Of a stretch of DNA of 64,000 bases, positions 35,987 to 44,406 are shown piece after piece. Under the pieces are notes generated by a model that ran no database searches, had not been told where the DNA came from, and was given only the letters and a program-made list of their open reading frames with translations. Position 1 is the stretch's first letter; each line of letters starts with the position of its first letter. Source of the stretch: JAGVJT01 sp964471225 (GTDB taxonomy: Bacteria; Pseudomonadota; Gammaproteobacteria; Legionellales; Legionellaceae); assembly GCA_964471225.1 (NCBI GenBank), contig CAYYEZ010000035.1:40640-104639 (forward strand), in the 5' to 3' direction. The position numbers and the translations under genes are program-made.

Positions 35987-38479
35987 CTAACACCCATGAG
36001 ATGCGGACTCTTGTAAGTTTAGTGGCTGACTTAGATTGAATAGCGACTGCTTGCGGTCTTGAGTTCTCACTGTATCAATGGTCGCTAATGCGAGGGAATC
36101 AATACCTGCAGCCCATGCTATCCGCGCTCGCCCACATCCCACCTTCAGTCCGGAGCGTAATATTCCAAATGAAAAACCTAAACCAGAATCTACCGAATAA
36201 GAATTAGGCGAAAACCAAACATCATCATTATCCGTATCAAAGTTATAAAATTTAAGTTGCCGTTTTAGGTTAGCAGGATTTAAGGCATCTAATAAGTCTT
36301 TGTTTTTATTGACTTGTTCAAAAGACCGCTCAGGATGGCAATATTCGTGCGCAATATGAGCAGGTATGTCTCGTTGGGCTCGTCCAACTTCTTCTATCCA
36401 AATTTTTTCAAGTTCGTCTAAATCTGCTTCAGTCTTATTCAATTTTTTATCACACTCAGCTATATAATGGTTTAATGCATTTATTAATGGCGTGAGATCA
36501 AACCCCGCATCTTGATGTTCTATCACAACGCCTTGTTTACTTTCTGTTGTATAGTGTAAACCTCGGCGTGGGGGGAGTGGTCCGAAAAGTCGTCCCCATA
36601 AATTTGAAAACGTAGCAGATGGTAATGGTTTTTCTATGTCGTGCACGCGATGAAGAATCAGCCGCCTTGTGTCTTCATTGATTCGAATATATTTTTCTAG
36701 CATTCGCTGCATATGTGTATCTTTAGCCCAATATGCATATTCATAGGCGGTACATTTGAATGTTCGACCGGAATAGTCAGTGAAAGGAATACCCTCCGTT
36801 TGTAGGAGCTCTTGTGCTAATTCTGGGTCTTGTTGCAAGAGCGCCTCTGCTTTGTCTTGCTCACCATATGCGACCTGTTGCAAAAATTGTTTGGCATCAA
36901 TTTTAGGTTTGAATTTTGGACACTCTAATTTAAATTGAGCAAGAAGAGCTTTGGAGAGCATTGGGTCAGGATGGTTGTTGATGTCCTCATACAAAGCCTG
37001 CAAAGCTCCATTATCCATTTGGGACAAGTTAATTTCTATTTCCGCTATGTCAGTATTAATATGCTCATTTTTATGGGAAATGATATTGTCAGGTTTATCC
37101 ATGGCATTAAAATCTTGTCGTTGCTCATCAAGACGATTGTTTTGCCAGCCCATTTGTAAGAAATTTGCAAAATGAATAGCCATACAATATTGATGGGTCA
37201 CAAATAACCCGCTTTTCTTGGTCAATAACATAAACTCATCAAAATGAGGTGATCCTTTGATTTCTTCCCAATGCGACTTGAATCGTTCATTGAGAGCTGG
37301 ATTTTCCTTCAATGCTGACAGGCTTTTTTCAGAAATAAGTGTTGTTAAACCAAAATGATTTTGATGCTGATTGACAAAGGAAATCAGGGCCTCTTCGACC
37401 GAGTTGCTGTGTGCTAAAGCTTCTTTAACGATTTCGGCTAAAGCCTCTACAAGTGTAGCATCACTTTCTAATATCTGACCAAAATCAACGATTGTGATAC
37501 TGGCATCGCAGCATGCGATGTTAAGACTTGCTAAAAAAAACTGCGTGAGAATAGACAATTGTTCTGCGTTATTCACGGAGTAAAAGGGCGACTCTTGAAT
37601 GTTATCGAATAGATTGGGGGTACAATAGTGAATCAATCCATTCACATAGTCCTCTATTGTGGCGGGATTATCTGGATTAATTCCCAATTGCTCATCCAAA
37701 TAGAGTTGATTCATTGCCTCAGAGACGATAACTCCTCCCGCTTTCTGAGCTTGATTGCCCTGAGTTCGCTCGAAATTCACGTCAATTCCGAGGTAAGTTT
37801 TAATTTCATCTTTCAGTTGAACTTTGATTTGGTCAAAATTAACGGGTAATCCTATACGCTTTGAGCGAATGCGCTCTATCAATTCTTCTATTGATTTGGG
37901 TGTCAGTGGTATTGTTTGATATAGATTTCGTAAGGCATCAAACGAAGACGATGTTGAGACAATTTCATCATTTACAATCTGATTATGGTTGGCACTAAAA
38001 GTTGACTTTATAGCTGTAGTGCGTAAATAACTATCCTGTTCTGTTGGCCTCAGAATGATGCTGTGCAAATTAGCCTCAACTGACTGCATTAATCGAACTA
38101 ATGGCTCAGGATAGATAGGGAAGCTCCTCATTAAAGGATCTGTAATCAAGGTATCAAATTGTACTTGTTTCAAAATATCCAAATAAGTATCGATTTGCGA
38201 AAGACGATGCGCTTTACGTGTTTTTTCCTCAGAAGAAGGCATGTATTTTAAATCAAATTCTAAAGCTTTTTTATAATCCGTCAGTACGCCAACGGCAGAC
38301 CTTTGTTTGTCAGCACCCGCAAGACCAAAAAACTCTTGTAAGGAATATACTGATTTGCACGTATTATCTAATCCGATTTCAGTACCACTCATAATAGGCA
38401 TTAATAAATGAACCGTATTCGTTTTGGGGTTGACATATATATACCTGGGTGCTGTTGGTTCTTTGATAGGTATCCTCAT
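35987..38479 (-). CDS. Orphan 830-residue protein, paralog of the transposon-borne protein at 54.1 kb
   Basis: No function recognised. Cytoplasmic-looking, helical, no signal peptide. Landmarks: an N-terminal block with RYIYVNPKTNTVHLLMPIMSG; SPHFDEFMLL then GLFVTHQ near 410; FTDYSGRTFKCTAYEYAYWA near 570; and HIAHEYCHPERSF near 713. All of these recur, in order, in the 497-residue protein at 54080-55573, which lacks about 280 residues corresponding to positions 50-330 here. The DYSGRTF/AYEYA block resembles a motif I associate with large Legionellales proteins of unknown function (recollection, not checked). A TATACT -10 candidate lies at 38514-38519. Likely a secreted effector family, but this is inferred. 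Confidence 0.75.
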   Translation of the reverse strand: MRIPIKEPTAPRYIYVNPKTNTVHLLMPIMSGTEIGLDNTCKSVYSLQEFFGLAGADKQRSAVGVLTDYKKALEFDLKYMPSSEEKTRKAHRLSQIDTYLDILKQVQFDTLITDPLMRSFPIYPEPLVRLMQSVEANLHSIILRPTEQDSYLRTTAIKSTFSANHNQIVNDEIVSTSSSFDALRNLYQTIPLTPKSIEELIERIRSKRIGLPVNFDQIKVQLKDEIKTYLGIDVNFERTQGNQAQKAGGVIVSEAMNQLYLDEQLGINPDNPATIEDYVNGLIHYCTPNLFDNIQESPFYSVNNAEQLSILTQFFLASLNIACCDASITIVDFGQILESDATLVEALAEIVKEALAHSNSVEEALISFVNQHQNHFGLTTLISEKSLSALKENPALNERFKSHWEEIKGSPHFDEFMLLTKKSGLFVTHQYCMAIHFANFLQMGWQNNRLDEQRQDFNAMDKPDNIISHKNEHINTDIAEIEINLSQMDNGALQALYEDINNHPDPMLSKALLAQFKLECPKFKPKIDAKQFLQQVAYGEQDKAEALLQQDPELAQELLQTEGIPFTDYSGRTFKCTAYEYAYWAKDTHMQRMLEKYIRINEDTRRLILHRVHDIEKPLPSATFSNLWGRLFGPLPPRRGLHYTTESKQGVVIEHQDAGFDLTPLINALNHYIAECDKKLNKTEADLDELEKIWIEEVGRAQRDIPAHIAHEYCHPERSFEQVNKNKDLLDALNPANLKRQLKFYNFDTDNDDVWFSPNSYSVDSGLGFSFGILRSGLKVGCGRARIAWAAGIDSLALATIDTVRTQDRKQSLFNLSQPLNLQESASHGC

Positions 38480-38647
38480 GTTTCAGCACTTTATTTAGTC
38501 GTCTTGGCTTACAGTATAGTATTTTTTATCGATATCAGAGCTAAAAATAGAGCACTTAGATTGCTCAACAGAGAATCTAATTCTGACTCGTATTGCTGAA
38601 TATTTTCAAAAAACGCTAATGTTACCTTCCTAAAGGCATTTAATTGT

Positions 38648-38681
38648 GTATTTATTTCGGTATAATGATCAAAATAAATAC
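38648..38681 (+). promoter_or_regulatory. Promoter with a 10-bp palindrome around the -10 box
   Basis: TATAAT at 38661-38666 lies between perfect inverted arms GTATTTATTT (38648-38657) and AAATAAATAC (38672-38681). The -35 is weak, so this may be an activator- or repressor-controlled promoter for the gene at 38699. Confidence 0.5.
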
Positions 38682-38698
38682 ACAAAGGTATGTCAATT

Positions 38699-39493
38699 AT
38701 GGCAAAAATAAAAGTACACGTACTCAATTTTCATGGTATTTTTTCGCATGTTGAAATTGTTTTGGAAAATATGTCAACCCATCCTCGGACTTACTATGGA
38801 ATTAATCGATGGGAAATACCTGGCCAGACATGGAGTGATGTGCAATATAAGGGGTATATCGCACAAGCCGGATCTGTTTATAGCTTCGAAATCGATGCGA
38901 ACCCTGATGATATTGTTAATCGTTGGAAAAACTACTGGATTAAAACTCAATATCAGGCAAATATATTGGGTGAAAATTGCGCAATGGCAGCACATTGGTT
39001 TTTGATGGAGTTTGCGGGTATTCCTAAGCCAAGTTTGTCTAATCTTAGTTGGAATCATCTTGCGCTAGGTATTATTTGGCCAAGCTTTATTCCATGTCCT
39101 GTTACCCTTCCGGGGCGTATTATGTCAAATGTTAAATTTCATATTGAAGCAAGAAATCATCCTGAGGTTGCAGCTCAATATAGTCATTTATTTTTATACA
39201 CGAGTATGGCGCTTGCAATACTTGCATTCTCAGCATCAATTTTTGCGCTGACTGTTGCAGTGACTGTCCTTAGCGGAGGGGGAGTAATCGCTCCTGTTGT
39301 TGGGTGTGTTTTTGTCGGCTTAGCGAGCACACAGGGATTCTTTAAAAGTTATAATTTATTATCTACGAAAAACATGTCTCGTGATTTCAAAAAGGTTGAA
39401 CAGGACCTATTATTTACAAAAAGAGATGGCTATCAAGATAATAGGGGTGATGATATATCGCTTTTAGAAAATTTATCCACACTGACTCCCTAA
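38699..39493 (+). CDS. Membrane protein with a probable permuted papain-like (LRAT/NlpC-P60-type) domain
   Basis: About 264 residues. The N-terminal domain has a His in GIFSHVEIVLE (H17) and a Cys in GENCAMAAHWFLMEF (C94), with RTYYGINRWEIPG between them. His-before-Cys with a following amphipathic helix is the pattern of circularly permuted NlpC/P60 enzymes (LRAT, PPPDE, YiiX types), which act as acyltransferases, deamidases or peptidases. Two adjacent hydrophobic stretches (about 160-215) follow, then a charged tail. ATG 38699 sits 10 nt after AAAGG; an ATG at 38690 is too close to it. Domain assignment is inference from pattern only. Confidence 0.55.
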   Translation: MAKIKVHVLNFHGIFSHVEIVLENMSTHPRTYYGINRWEIPGQTWSDVQYKGYIAQAGSVYSFEIDANPDDIVNRWKNYWIKTQYQANILGENCAMAAHWFLMEFAGIPKPSLSNLSWNHLALGIIWPSFIPCPVTLPGRIMSNVKFHIEARNHPEVAAQYSHLFLYTSMALAILAFSASIFALTVAVTVLSGGGVIAPVVGCVFVGLASTQGFFKSYNLLSTKNMSRDFKKVEQDLLFTKRDGYQDNRGDDISLLENLSTLTP

Positions 39494-39570
39494 ATAGGGT
39501 AAATTATCTTAATAAAACAACATACAGGCGCACATGTTAAACGAGTGCCTATTGAAATGAGGAGACAGGG

Positions 39571-40671
39571 ATGGCCTTCATGCAAAATCGCGGATTAAAA
39601 GTCCGCATATTTATGGCAGCGACATCGATTGCATTATTACCGATGATGAGCTTTGCTAAAGCAAAGCCCATCATGACCACAGATTTATTACAACACCTTA
39701 AAAAAGGTGAGCCTTGGGATAGAGGTGTGTTGACGTCAAAAAAAATGGTGATGTTTCAACAGGCCGCCATCAGTGGTGGCACTGACGCAATCAGCGTATC
39801 TAAAATAACATTAGCCTACTTTACGTCATCTGATTGTAGCGGGGCTAAAGCAAACAATAGTTTTTATACGACCCCGGATAGCACTTCGGATAACCCTCCA
39901 TTTTCTATCAGTGTAGACACACCTTTCGGACTGGTTGCAGCATCCGCATGGAATGTCGGTAGGACAAAACTATCGATTGCAGATATGACCACTATTCAAT
40001 CCATTGCCGTAACGTTAAAAAGCACCAACAGCAACACACCTCAGGCTGCGTTTACGAATGGCGACGGGAAAGTAATTAGTTATGCCTGTATTCCTGTTAG
40101 GTGTGCATCAGGACAATGTGAATCTACAACAGGTGACCTGCAACGTTTCACGTTAAAAACAACCGCAGCTGTTGGCGACCCCGCGGATGGTGGCGTGATT
40201 GGTTGCCAGAACACAGGGGTCTCGTTTAATTTATTTAATATCGTAGTCACGACGTCAGACCAAAGCACTGGTCAAATATGGGGTAGCCTTGTAGACACAG
40301 GTGCTACTAGCACAACCGATGGGGCTGGAAATACCTCAAAGATTGTTACAACACCGGGCATAGGAAGTACGTATGCAGCACGGACGTGTAGCGGGCTGTC
40401 AGTAAAGGGTGGCTTTACCAGTGGTTGGTTTTTACCATCAGGGGGTAATACCAATACTCAATTGAATTGTCTTTATAGAAATCGAGATGCTATTGCCACA
40501 GGCTCAGTTGCGGCTGGTGGTGCTGGGCTCTCCACTGCCGTAGGAACTTACTATTGGAGCTCTACCCAGAACAACACCAATTTTGCGTGGGAGGTGCTCT
40601 TTTCCAGCGGATCCCCGGGCAGCATCTCCAAGGGCTCTAGCATGAGGGTTCGTTGTTCTCGCGCCTTTTGA
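39571..40671 (+). CDS. Secreted DUF1566-like protein with C-type-lectin-like C-terminus
   Basis: A 366-residue protein with a signal peptide (about 10-30, ending MMSFAKA). The middle is Ser/Thr/Gly-rich with paired cysteines (CIPVRCASGQC). The C-terminal 100 residues read GGFTSGWFLPSGGNTNTQ...YWSSTQNNTNFAWEVLF...MRVRCSRAF, the order of a DUF1566 domain, which adopts the formylglycine-enzyme/C-type lectin fold. Such domains are also the variable targets of diversity-generating retroelements; see findings. GAGGAGA precedes the ATG. Likely periplasmic or surface exposed. Confidence 0.7.
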   Translation: MAFMQNRGLKVRIFMAATSIALLPMMSFAKAKPIMTTDLLQHLKKGEPWDRGVLTSKKMVMFQQAAISGGTDAISVSKITLAYFTSSDCSGAKANNSFYTTPDSTSDNPPFSISVDTPFGLVAASAWNVGRTKLSIADMTTIQSIAVTLKSTNSNTPQAAFTNGDGKVISYACIPVRCASGQCESTTGDLQRFTLKTTAAVGDPADGGVIGCQNTGVSFNLFNIVVTTSDQSTGQIWGSLVDTGATSTTDGAGNTSKIVTTPGIGSTYAARTCSGLSVKGGFTSGWFLPSGGNTNTQLNCLYRNRDAIATGSVAAGGAGLSTAVGTYYWSSTQNNTNFAWEVLFSSGSPGSISKGSSMRVRCSRAF

Positions 40672-40744
40672 CGTTTATCCCTTTGGGCAAGACATGAGGC
40701 GTGATGTGATACATAAGCGTTGGTCACCGCGCCTACTTTTATGA

Positions 40745-42625
40745 CTATACAACGGCTAGATTGCCTTTTTCTTCGAGCCAGGTTTTCCTGTCTTGAGCGC
40801 GTTTTTTAGCAAGCATCATGTCCATTAAGCTCATGCAATGCGTTTCATCTTCAAGGGTTAGCTGTACGAGACGGCGCGTATTCGGATCCATCGTTGTTTC
40901 ACGAAGTTGAATCGGATTCATTTCGCCTAATCCTTTAAAACGTTGAACGTTAATTTTCCCTCTTGCTGTTTCTGAGAGCTTGGCGACTAAGGCGTTTTTT
41001 TCTTCATCATCTAGTGCGTAATGCACTGTTTTCCCTGCATCAATACGATATAGAGGGGGCATCGCAACAAAAATATGACCGGCTTGAATCAGTGGTTTAA
41101 AATGGCGTAAGAAAAGTGCACACAAGAGCGTTGCAATATGCGCACCATCGGAATCTGCGTCGGCAAGAATACAAATTTTTCCATAGCGTAAGCCGCTGAT
41201 ATCTTCACTCGCAGGGTCAACGCCTAATGCCACAGAAATATCATGAATTTCCTGAGAGGCCAGTACTTGAGAAGGATCGACTTCCCAAGAATTTAAAATT
41301 TTCCCACGCAGAGGAAGAATCGCTTGAAATTCTTTATTACGCGCCTGTTTTGCAGATCCTCCCGCCGAATCTCCCTCGACCAAAAAAAGCTCAGAATACT
41401 GAAGATCAAGCTGAGAGCAGTCTGCTAATTTACCAGGTAAAGCAGGTCCTTGATGAATACGTTTACGTGCGACTTGCTTGGATTGTCGTAAGCGTTTTTG
41501 AGCACGTTCTATGACCATCGCAGCAATTTGTTCACCGTGAGTGCGATGATGATTTAACCACAGGGCAAAAGCATCTTTGCAAGCAACGCTGACAAAAGAT
41601 GCGATAGAGCGAGAGCTGAGTCGCTCTTTAGTTTGACCTGCAAACTGCGGCTCTTTCATTTTTACGGATAAAACGTATTGACAAGGCTCCCAAAGATCAT
41701 CTGCACTGAGTTTGACGCCACGAGGAAGAAGGTTTCGCAATTCGCAAAATTCAGATAGTGCCTCAAACATTCCTGCACGCAATCCGTTAACATGTGTCCC
41801 GCCTTGGACCGTGGGAATCAAATTCACATAGCTTTCGGTCAACGAGACAGGCATATTAGGTGTCCATGCAAGCGCCCACTCTACGGTGGCATCGTCTGTT
41901 TTGAACTCCCCAATAAGTGGCTCTTCTGGAAGATATTCGTCTGTTAAGGACTGGCGAATATAGTCTGATAATCCTTTTTCATAGCACCAATGTAATGTTT
42001 CCTGGGTCATTTTATTGATGTAGGTCATCGATAATCCAGGGCATAACACTGCTTTGGCGCGCAAAAGATGAACTAATGCTTTCGTTGCAATTTTTATGCT
42101 ATCGAAATAATGCGCATTAGGCCAAAATCGAATGATGGTGCCCGTATCTCGTTTTTTTGTTGTACCGATAGTTTGAAGTTCGCTGACTTTTTCACCTTGT
42201 TTAAAAGCCATGTGATAAATAGTGGCATCTCGCTTAATCGTGACGTCCAAGTGGTCTGAAAGCGCATTCACAACAGAAACACCTACACCATGCAACCCCC
42301 CAGAGAAAGTGTAACTTTTATCTGAAAATTTAGCGCCGGCATGAAGGCGCGTCATAATCACTTCGACACCACTTAAACCGAGTTGTGGATGTTTATCGAT
42401 GGGCATGCCTCGACCATTATCTTCGACTTCAACTGAGCCATCTTCATGTAGTGTTACAGTGACTTTGGTAGCATAGCCTGCGAGCACTTCATCTACACTG
42501 TTGTCAATCACTTCTTGGGCTAGATGATTCGGTCGTGTCGTATCCGTATACATTCCTGGACGGCGTTGAACGGGTTCAAGACCACTGAGTACTTCAATAG
42601 CTTCTGCTGTGTAAGATTGTGTCAT
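40745..42625 (-). CDS. parE: DNA topoisomerase IV subunit B
   Basis: A 626-residue GHKL ATPase subunit that with ParC decatenates chromosomes. ATP-binding motifs: EVIDNSVDEVLAGYA, EVEDNGRGMPIDKHP and GGLHGVGVSVVNALS. The TOPRIM domain has LFLVEGDSAGGSAKQARN and ILADADSDGAHIATLL. RFKGLGEMNPIQLRETTMDP is the conserved C-terminal part. Length (about 630) and sequence fit ParE and not the longer proteobacterial GyrB. parC is not in the window. It is transcribed divergently from the methyltransferase gene. Confidence 0.96.
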   Translation of the reverse strand: MTQSYTAEAIEVLSGLEPVQRRPGMYTDTTRPNHLAQEVIDNSVDEVLAGYATKVTVTLHEDGSVEVEDNGRGMPIDKHPQLGLSGVEVIMTRLHAGAKFSDKSYTFSGGLHGVGVSVVNALSDHLDVTIKRDATIYHMAFKQGEKVSELQTIGTTKKRDTGTIIRFWPNAHYFDSIKIATKALVHLLRAKAVLCPGLSMTYINKMTQETLHWCYEKGLSDYIRQSLTDEYLPEEPLIGEFKTDDATVEWALAWTPNMPVSLTESYVNLIPTVQGGTHVNGLRAGMFEALSEFCELRNLLPRGVKLSADDLWEPCQYVLSVKMKEPQFAGQTKERLSSRSIASFVSVACKDAFALWLNHHRTHGEQIAAMVIERAQKRLRQSKQVARKRIHQGPALPGKLADCSQLDLQYSELFLVEGDSAGGSAKQARNKEFQAILPLRGKILNSWEVDPSQVLASQEIHDISVALGVDPASEDISGLRYGKICILADADSDGAHIATLLCALFLRHFKPLIQAGHIFVAMPPLYRIDAGKTVHYALDDEEKNALVAKLSETARGKINVQRFKGLGEMNPIQLRETTMDPNTRRLVQLTLEDETHCMSLMDMMLAKKRAQDRKTWLEEKGNLAVV

Positions 42626-42734
42626 GCTCGAAAATTACTTACCTTCAATAGTGACGAGTGTATCATTGCATTGATTGCTCTGGAACAGGATACTGTGATA
42701 AAACATATTCAATCTCTCTTTTTTATGCCTTACT

Positions 42735-43481
42735 TTGAATCTTGACCTTGAAAAAAATAGGTTCCACGCTCTTCATGATTGGTTTTTGAGGCCACAAGGA
42801 TTGTTCTTACAAGAGCTGGTGTGCGCCCGAATTCTCGGCGTGAGTGATCGTCTGCGTGGTACACATGTGTTACAGATTGGGGGGTGTGGTAATAATCCAT
42901 GGCTTAAAAATCTGCCGTTTCGACGTCACTGGTTACTGACCCCTTGTGCTGATGACACAGAGGCTTCAATTGTTTCATCAATCAACGCACTTCCTTTTGA
43001 GAGAGGGAGTGTGGATTGTGTCATCGCACCTTTTACTATGGAAATGAGTGCTCCGGATAAGCGGATTATTCATGAAATTGATCGTATTTTAAAACCCATG
43101 GGGCATATTATTTTTATTGGTATCAATCCGTTCAGTCTTTGGGGGCTTTTTCTAAAATTAGGACTGATCAAACCCTTTGATGCGTTGAAAATGCATTTGA
43201 CCTCATCGCTGACGTTAAAACAACTCATGCTTAATCAAGGGTATCGTCTAAATAAACTAGAAACATTCTGTTATGTACCACCCGTAAACTCAGCCGAAGC
43301 ATTACTTCAACTCCGATTTTTAGACGAAATGGGAAAAATGGTTATTTTGAGTCCCGCAGGCTTTTATTGTTTGGTTGTGCAAAAATATCAATATGCTAAG
43401 CCCAGGATGGTTGCTCAAAAAAGAAAGCAACCTATTAAAATCGGAGAAGCTGTAGCAGGACTGGCTCGAATCTCAGAGTGA
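42735..43481 (+). CDS. YafS-like SAM-dependent methyltransferase
   Basis: A 248-residue class I methyltransferase. HVLQIGGCGNNPWL (motif I, GxG) begins near residue 45. LPFERGSVDCVIAPFTMEM and HEIDRILKPMGHIIFIGINP are motifs II and III of the Methyltransf_11 family. The ending resembles E. coli YafS, which lies beside rnhA-dnaQ; those neighbours are not seen here. The start is TTG 42735 with no strong ribosome site, so the N-terminus may be off by a few residues. The substrate is unknown. It overlaps the end of ribB by 9 bp, convergent. Confidence 0.75.
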   Translation: MNLDLEKNRFHALHDWFLRPQGLFLQELVCARILGVSDRLRGTHVLQIGGCGNNPWLKNLPFRRHWLLTPCADDTEASIVSSINALPFERGSVDCVIAPFTMEMSAPDKRIIHEIDRILKPMGHIIFIGINPFSLWGLFLKLGLIKPFDALKMHLTSSLTLKQLMLNQGYRLNKLETFCYVPPVNSAEALLQLRFLDEMGKMVILSPAGFYCLVVQKYQYAKPRMVAQKRKQPIKIGEAVAGLARISE

Positions 43482-44114
43482 CATTTCTTGCCGATATTGA
43501 AAAATATCTTCGACTGAGAGTAGGGGGAGACTATGGGTTTTCGCATACTCAGCGAGCTCGGGTAATTTTTTCATTGTACCATCTTTATTCATGAGCTCAC
43601 ATAAAACTGCACTCGGATTCAAATGAGCGAGTCTCATTAAATCCACACTACCTTCGGTGTGTCCTCGTCGCTCTAAAACACCATTCGCTCGCGCAATTAA
43701 AGGAAAAACATGCCCAGGTTGGCTTAGATCTTGAATGCTACTTTCTTCTTGTACTGCCGTTTGGATTGTTTTCCAACGATCATGAGCGGATACGCCGGTT
43801 GTGATCCCGTGTTTTGCTTCAATCGAAATCGTAAAAGCAGTTTGGTAGGGGCTGGTATTTTTAAAGACCATCGGCGCTAAAGAAAGGCTTTTTGCTTTTT
43901 CTTCGGTTAAGCAAAGACAGATAATACCGCTGCAATCTTGGATGAGTTGATTCACATCTGCTATAGAAATTTTCTCAGCAGCGAAAATAAGGTCGCCTTC
44001 GTTTTCGCGGTCCTCATCATCGACTAGTACAATACCTCGTCCTAGCTGTAAGGCCTGACAAGCCGATTGTACACGCTCAAGATAGGTGTGACCAAAGAGT
44101 TCTAAATACGACAT
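43473..44114 (-). CDS. ribB: 3,4-dihydroxy-2-butanone 4-phosphate synthase
   Basis: About 213 residues; makes the four-carbon riboflavin precursor from ribulose 5-phosphate. DDEDRENEGDLIFAAE is the acidic metal and substrate loop; HGITTGVSAHDRW and RRGHTEGSVDLMRLA are also conserved. There is no fused GTP cyclohydrolase II domain. An ATG at 44141 is in frame, but ATG 44114 has AAGG 8 nt upstream and gives the E. coli RibB length, so it is preferred. The mRNA leader holds an FMN riboswitch, so expression should fall when FMN is plentiful. Confidence 0.94.
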   Translation of the reverse strand: MSYLELFGHTYLERVQSACQALQLGRGIVLVDDEDRENEGDLIFAAEKISIADVNQLIQDCSGIICLCLTEEKAKSLSLAPMVFKNTSPYQTAFTISIEAKHGITTGVSAHDRWKTIQTAVQEESSIQDLSQPGHVFPLIARANGVLERRGHTEGSVDLMRLAHLNPSAVLCELMNKDGTMKKLPELAEYAKTHSLPLLSVEDIFQYRQEMSL

Positions 44115-44149
44115 TCCTATAGCCTTATCAAAAATGGACATAGGGCGAC

Positions 44150-44167
44150 AAAAACAGCATATAGCTG
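44150..44167 (-). terminator. Possible attenuator hairpin between the riboswitch and ribB
   Basis: On the minus strand a short CAGC-TATAT-GCTG stem-loop (44155-44167) is followed by T5 (44150-44154), just after the riboswitch. Weak on its own but placed where an expression-platform terminator would be. Confidence 0.4.
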
Positions 44168-44171
44168 ATTA

Positions 44172-44289
44172 ATGCTTCTTTTATCCGGACTATCACCGTC
44201 GGCTCTGGAATCACACCAGATCTGCTGACCTCAAAAGAGCGCTCGTGGGCTAAACCACCGGTGGGGACTTTCACCCCGCCCCGAAGATT
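44172..44289 (-). promoter_or_regulatory. FMN riboswitch (RFN element)
   Basis: Reading the minus strand, the conserved RFN blocks occur in order: CTTCGGGGCGGGGTG, AAAGTCCCCACCGG, GGTTTAGCCCACGAGCGC, GGTCAGCAGATCTGGTG, CCAGAGCCGACGGT and ATAGTCCGGATAAAAGAAG. The CTTC and GAAG ends form the closing stem. It lies about 55 bp upstream of the preferred ribB start. The short open frame across it is not a gene. Confidence 0.95.
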
Positions 44290-44406
44290 ATAAGACCAGG
44301 ATTCTTGCAAATTTTTTAATATAATTCAAGCAGAAAAACTGATAGCTCAAAGTTGTTTTCCTGCTTTCAGACTCAATTTGTCGCCCAGTTATGTTAAATA
44401 AGTGTC

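Noticed and set aside
40552..40671. A complete diversity-generating retroelement
   Set aside because: Only a possible variable region is seen. No reverse transcriptase, accessory gene or template repeat is in the window, so only a candidate target is reported.
44150..44178. A full terminator/antiterminator switch model for ribB
   Set aside because: The downstream stem is only four pairs, and alternative pairings with the riboswitch closing stem are ambiguous, so no mechanism is claimed.
44128..44310. A 60-codon minus-strand frame across the ribB leader
   Set aside because: It coincides with the FMN riboswitch, which fully explains the conservation expected there.
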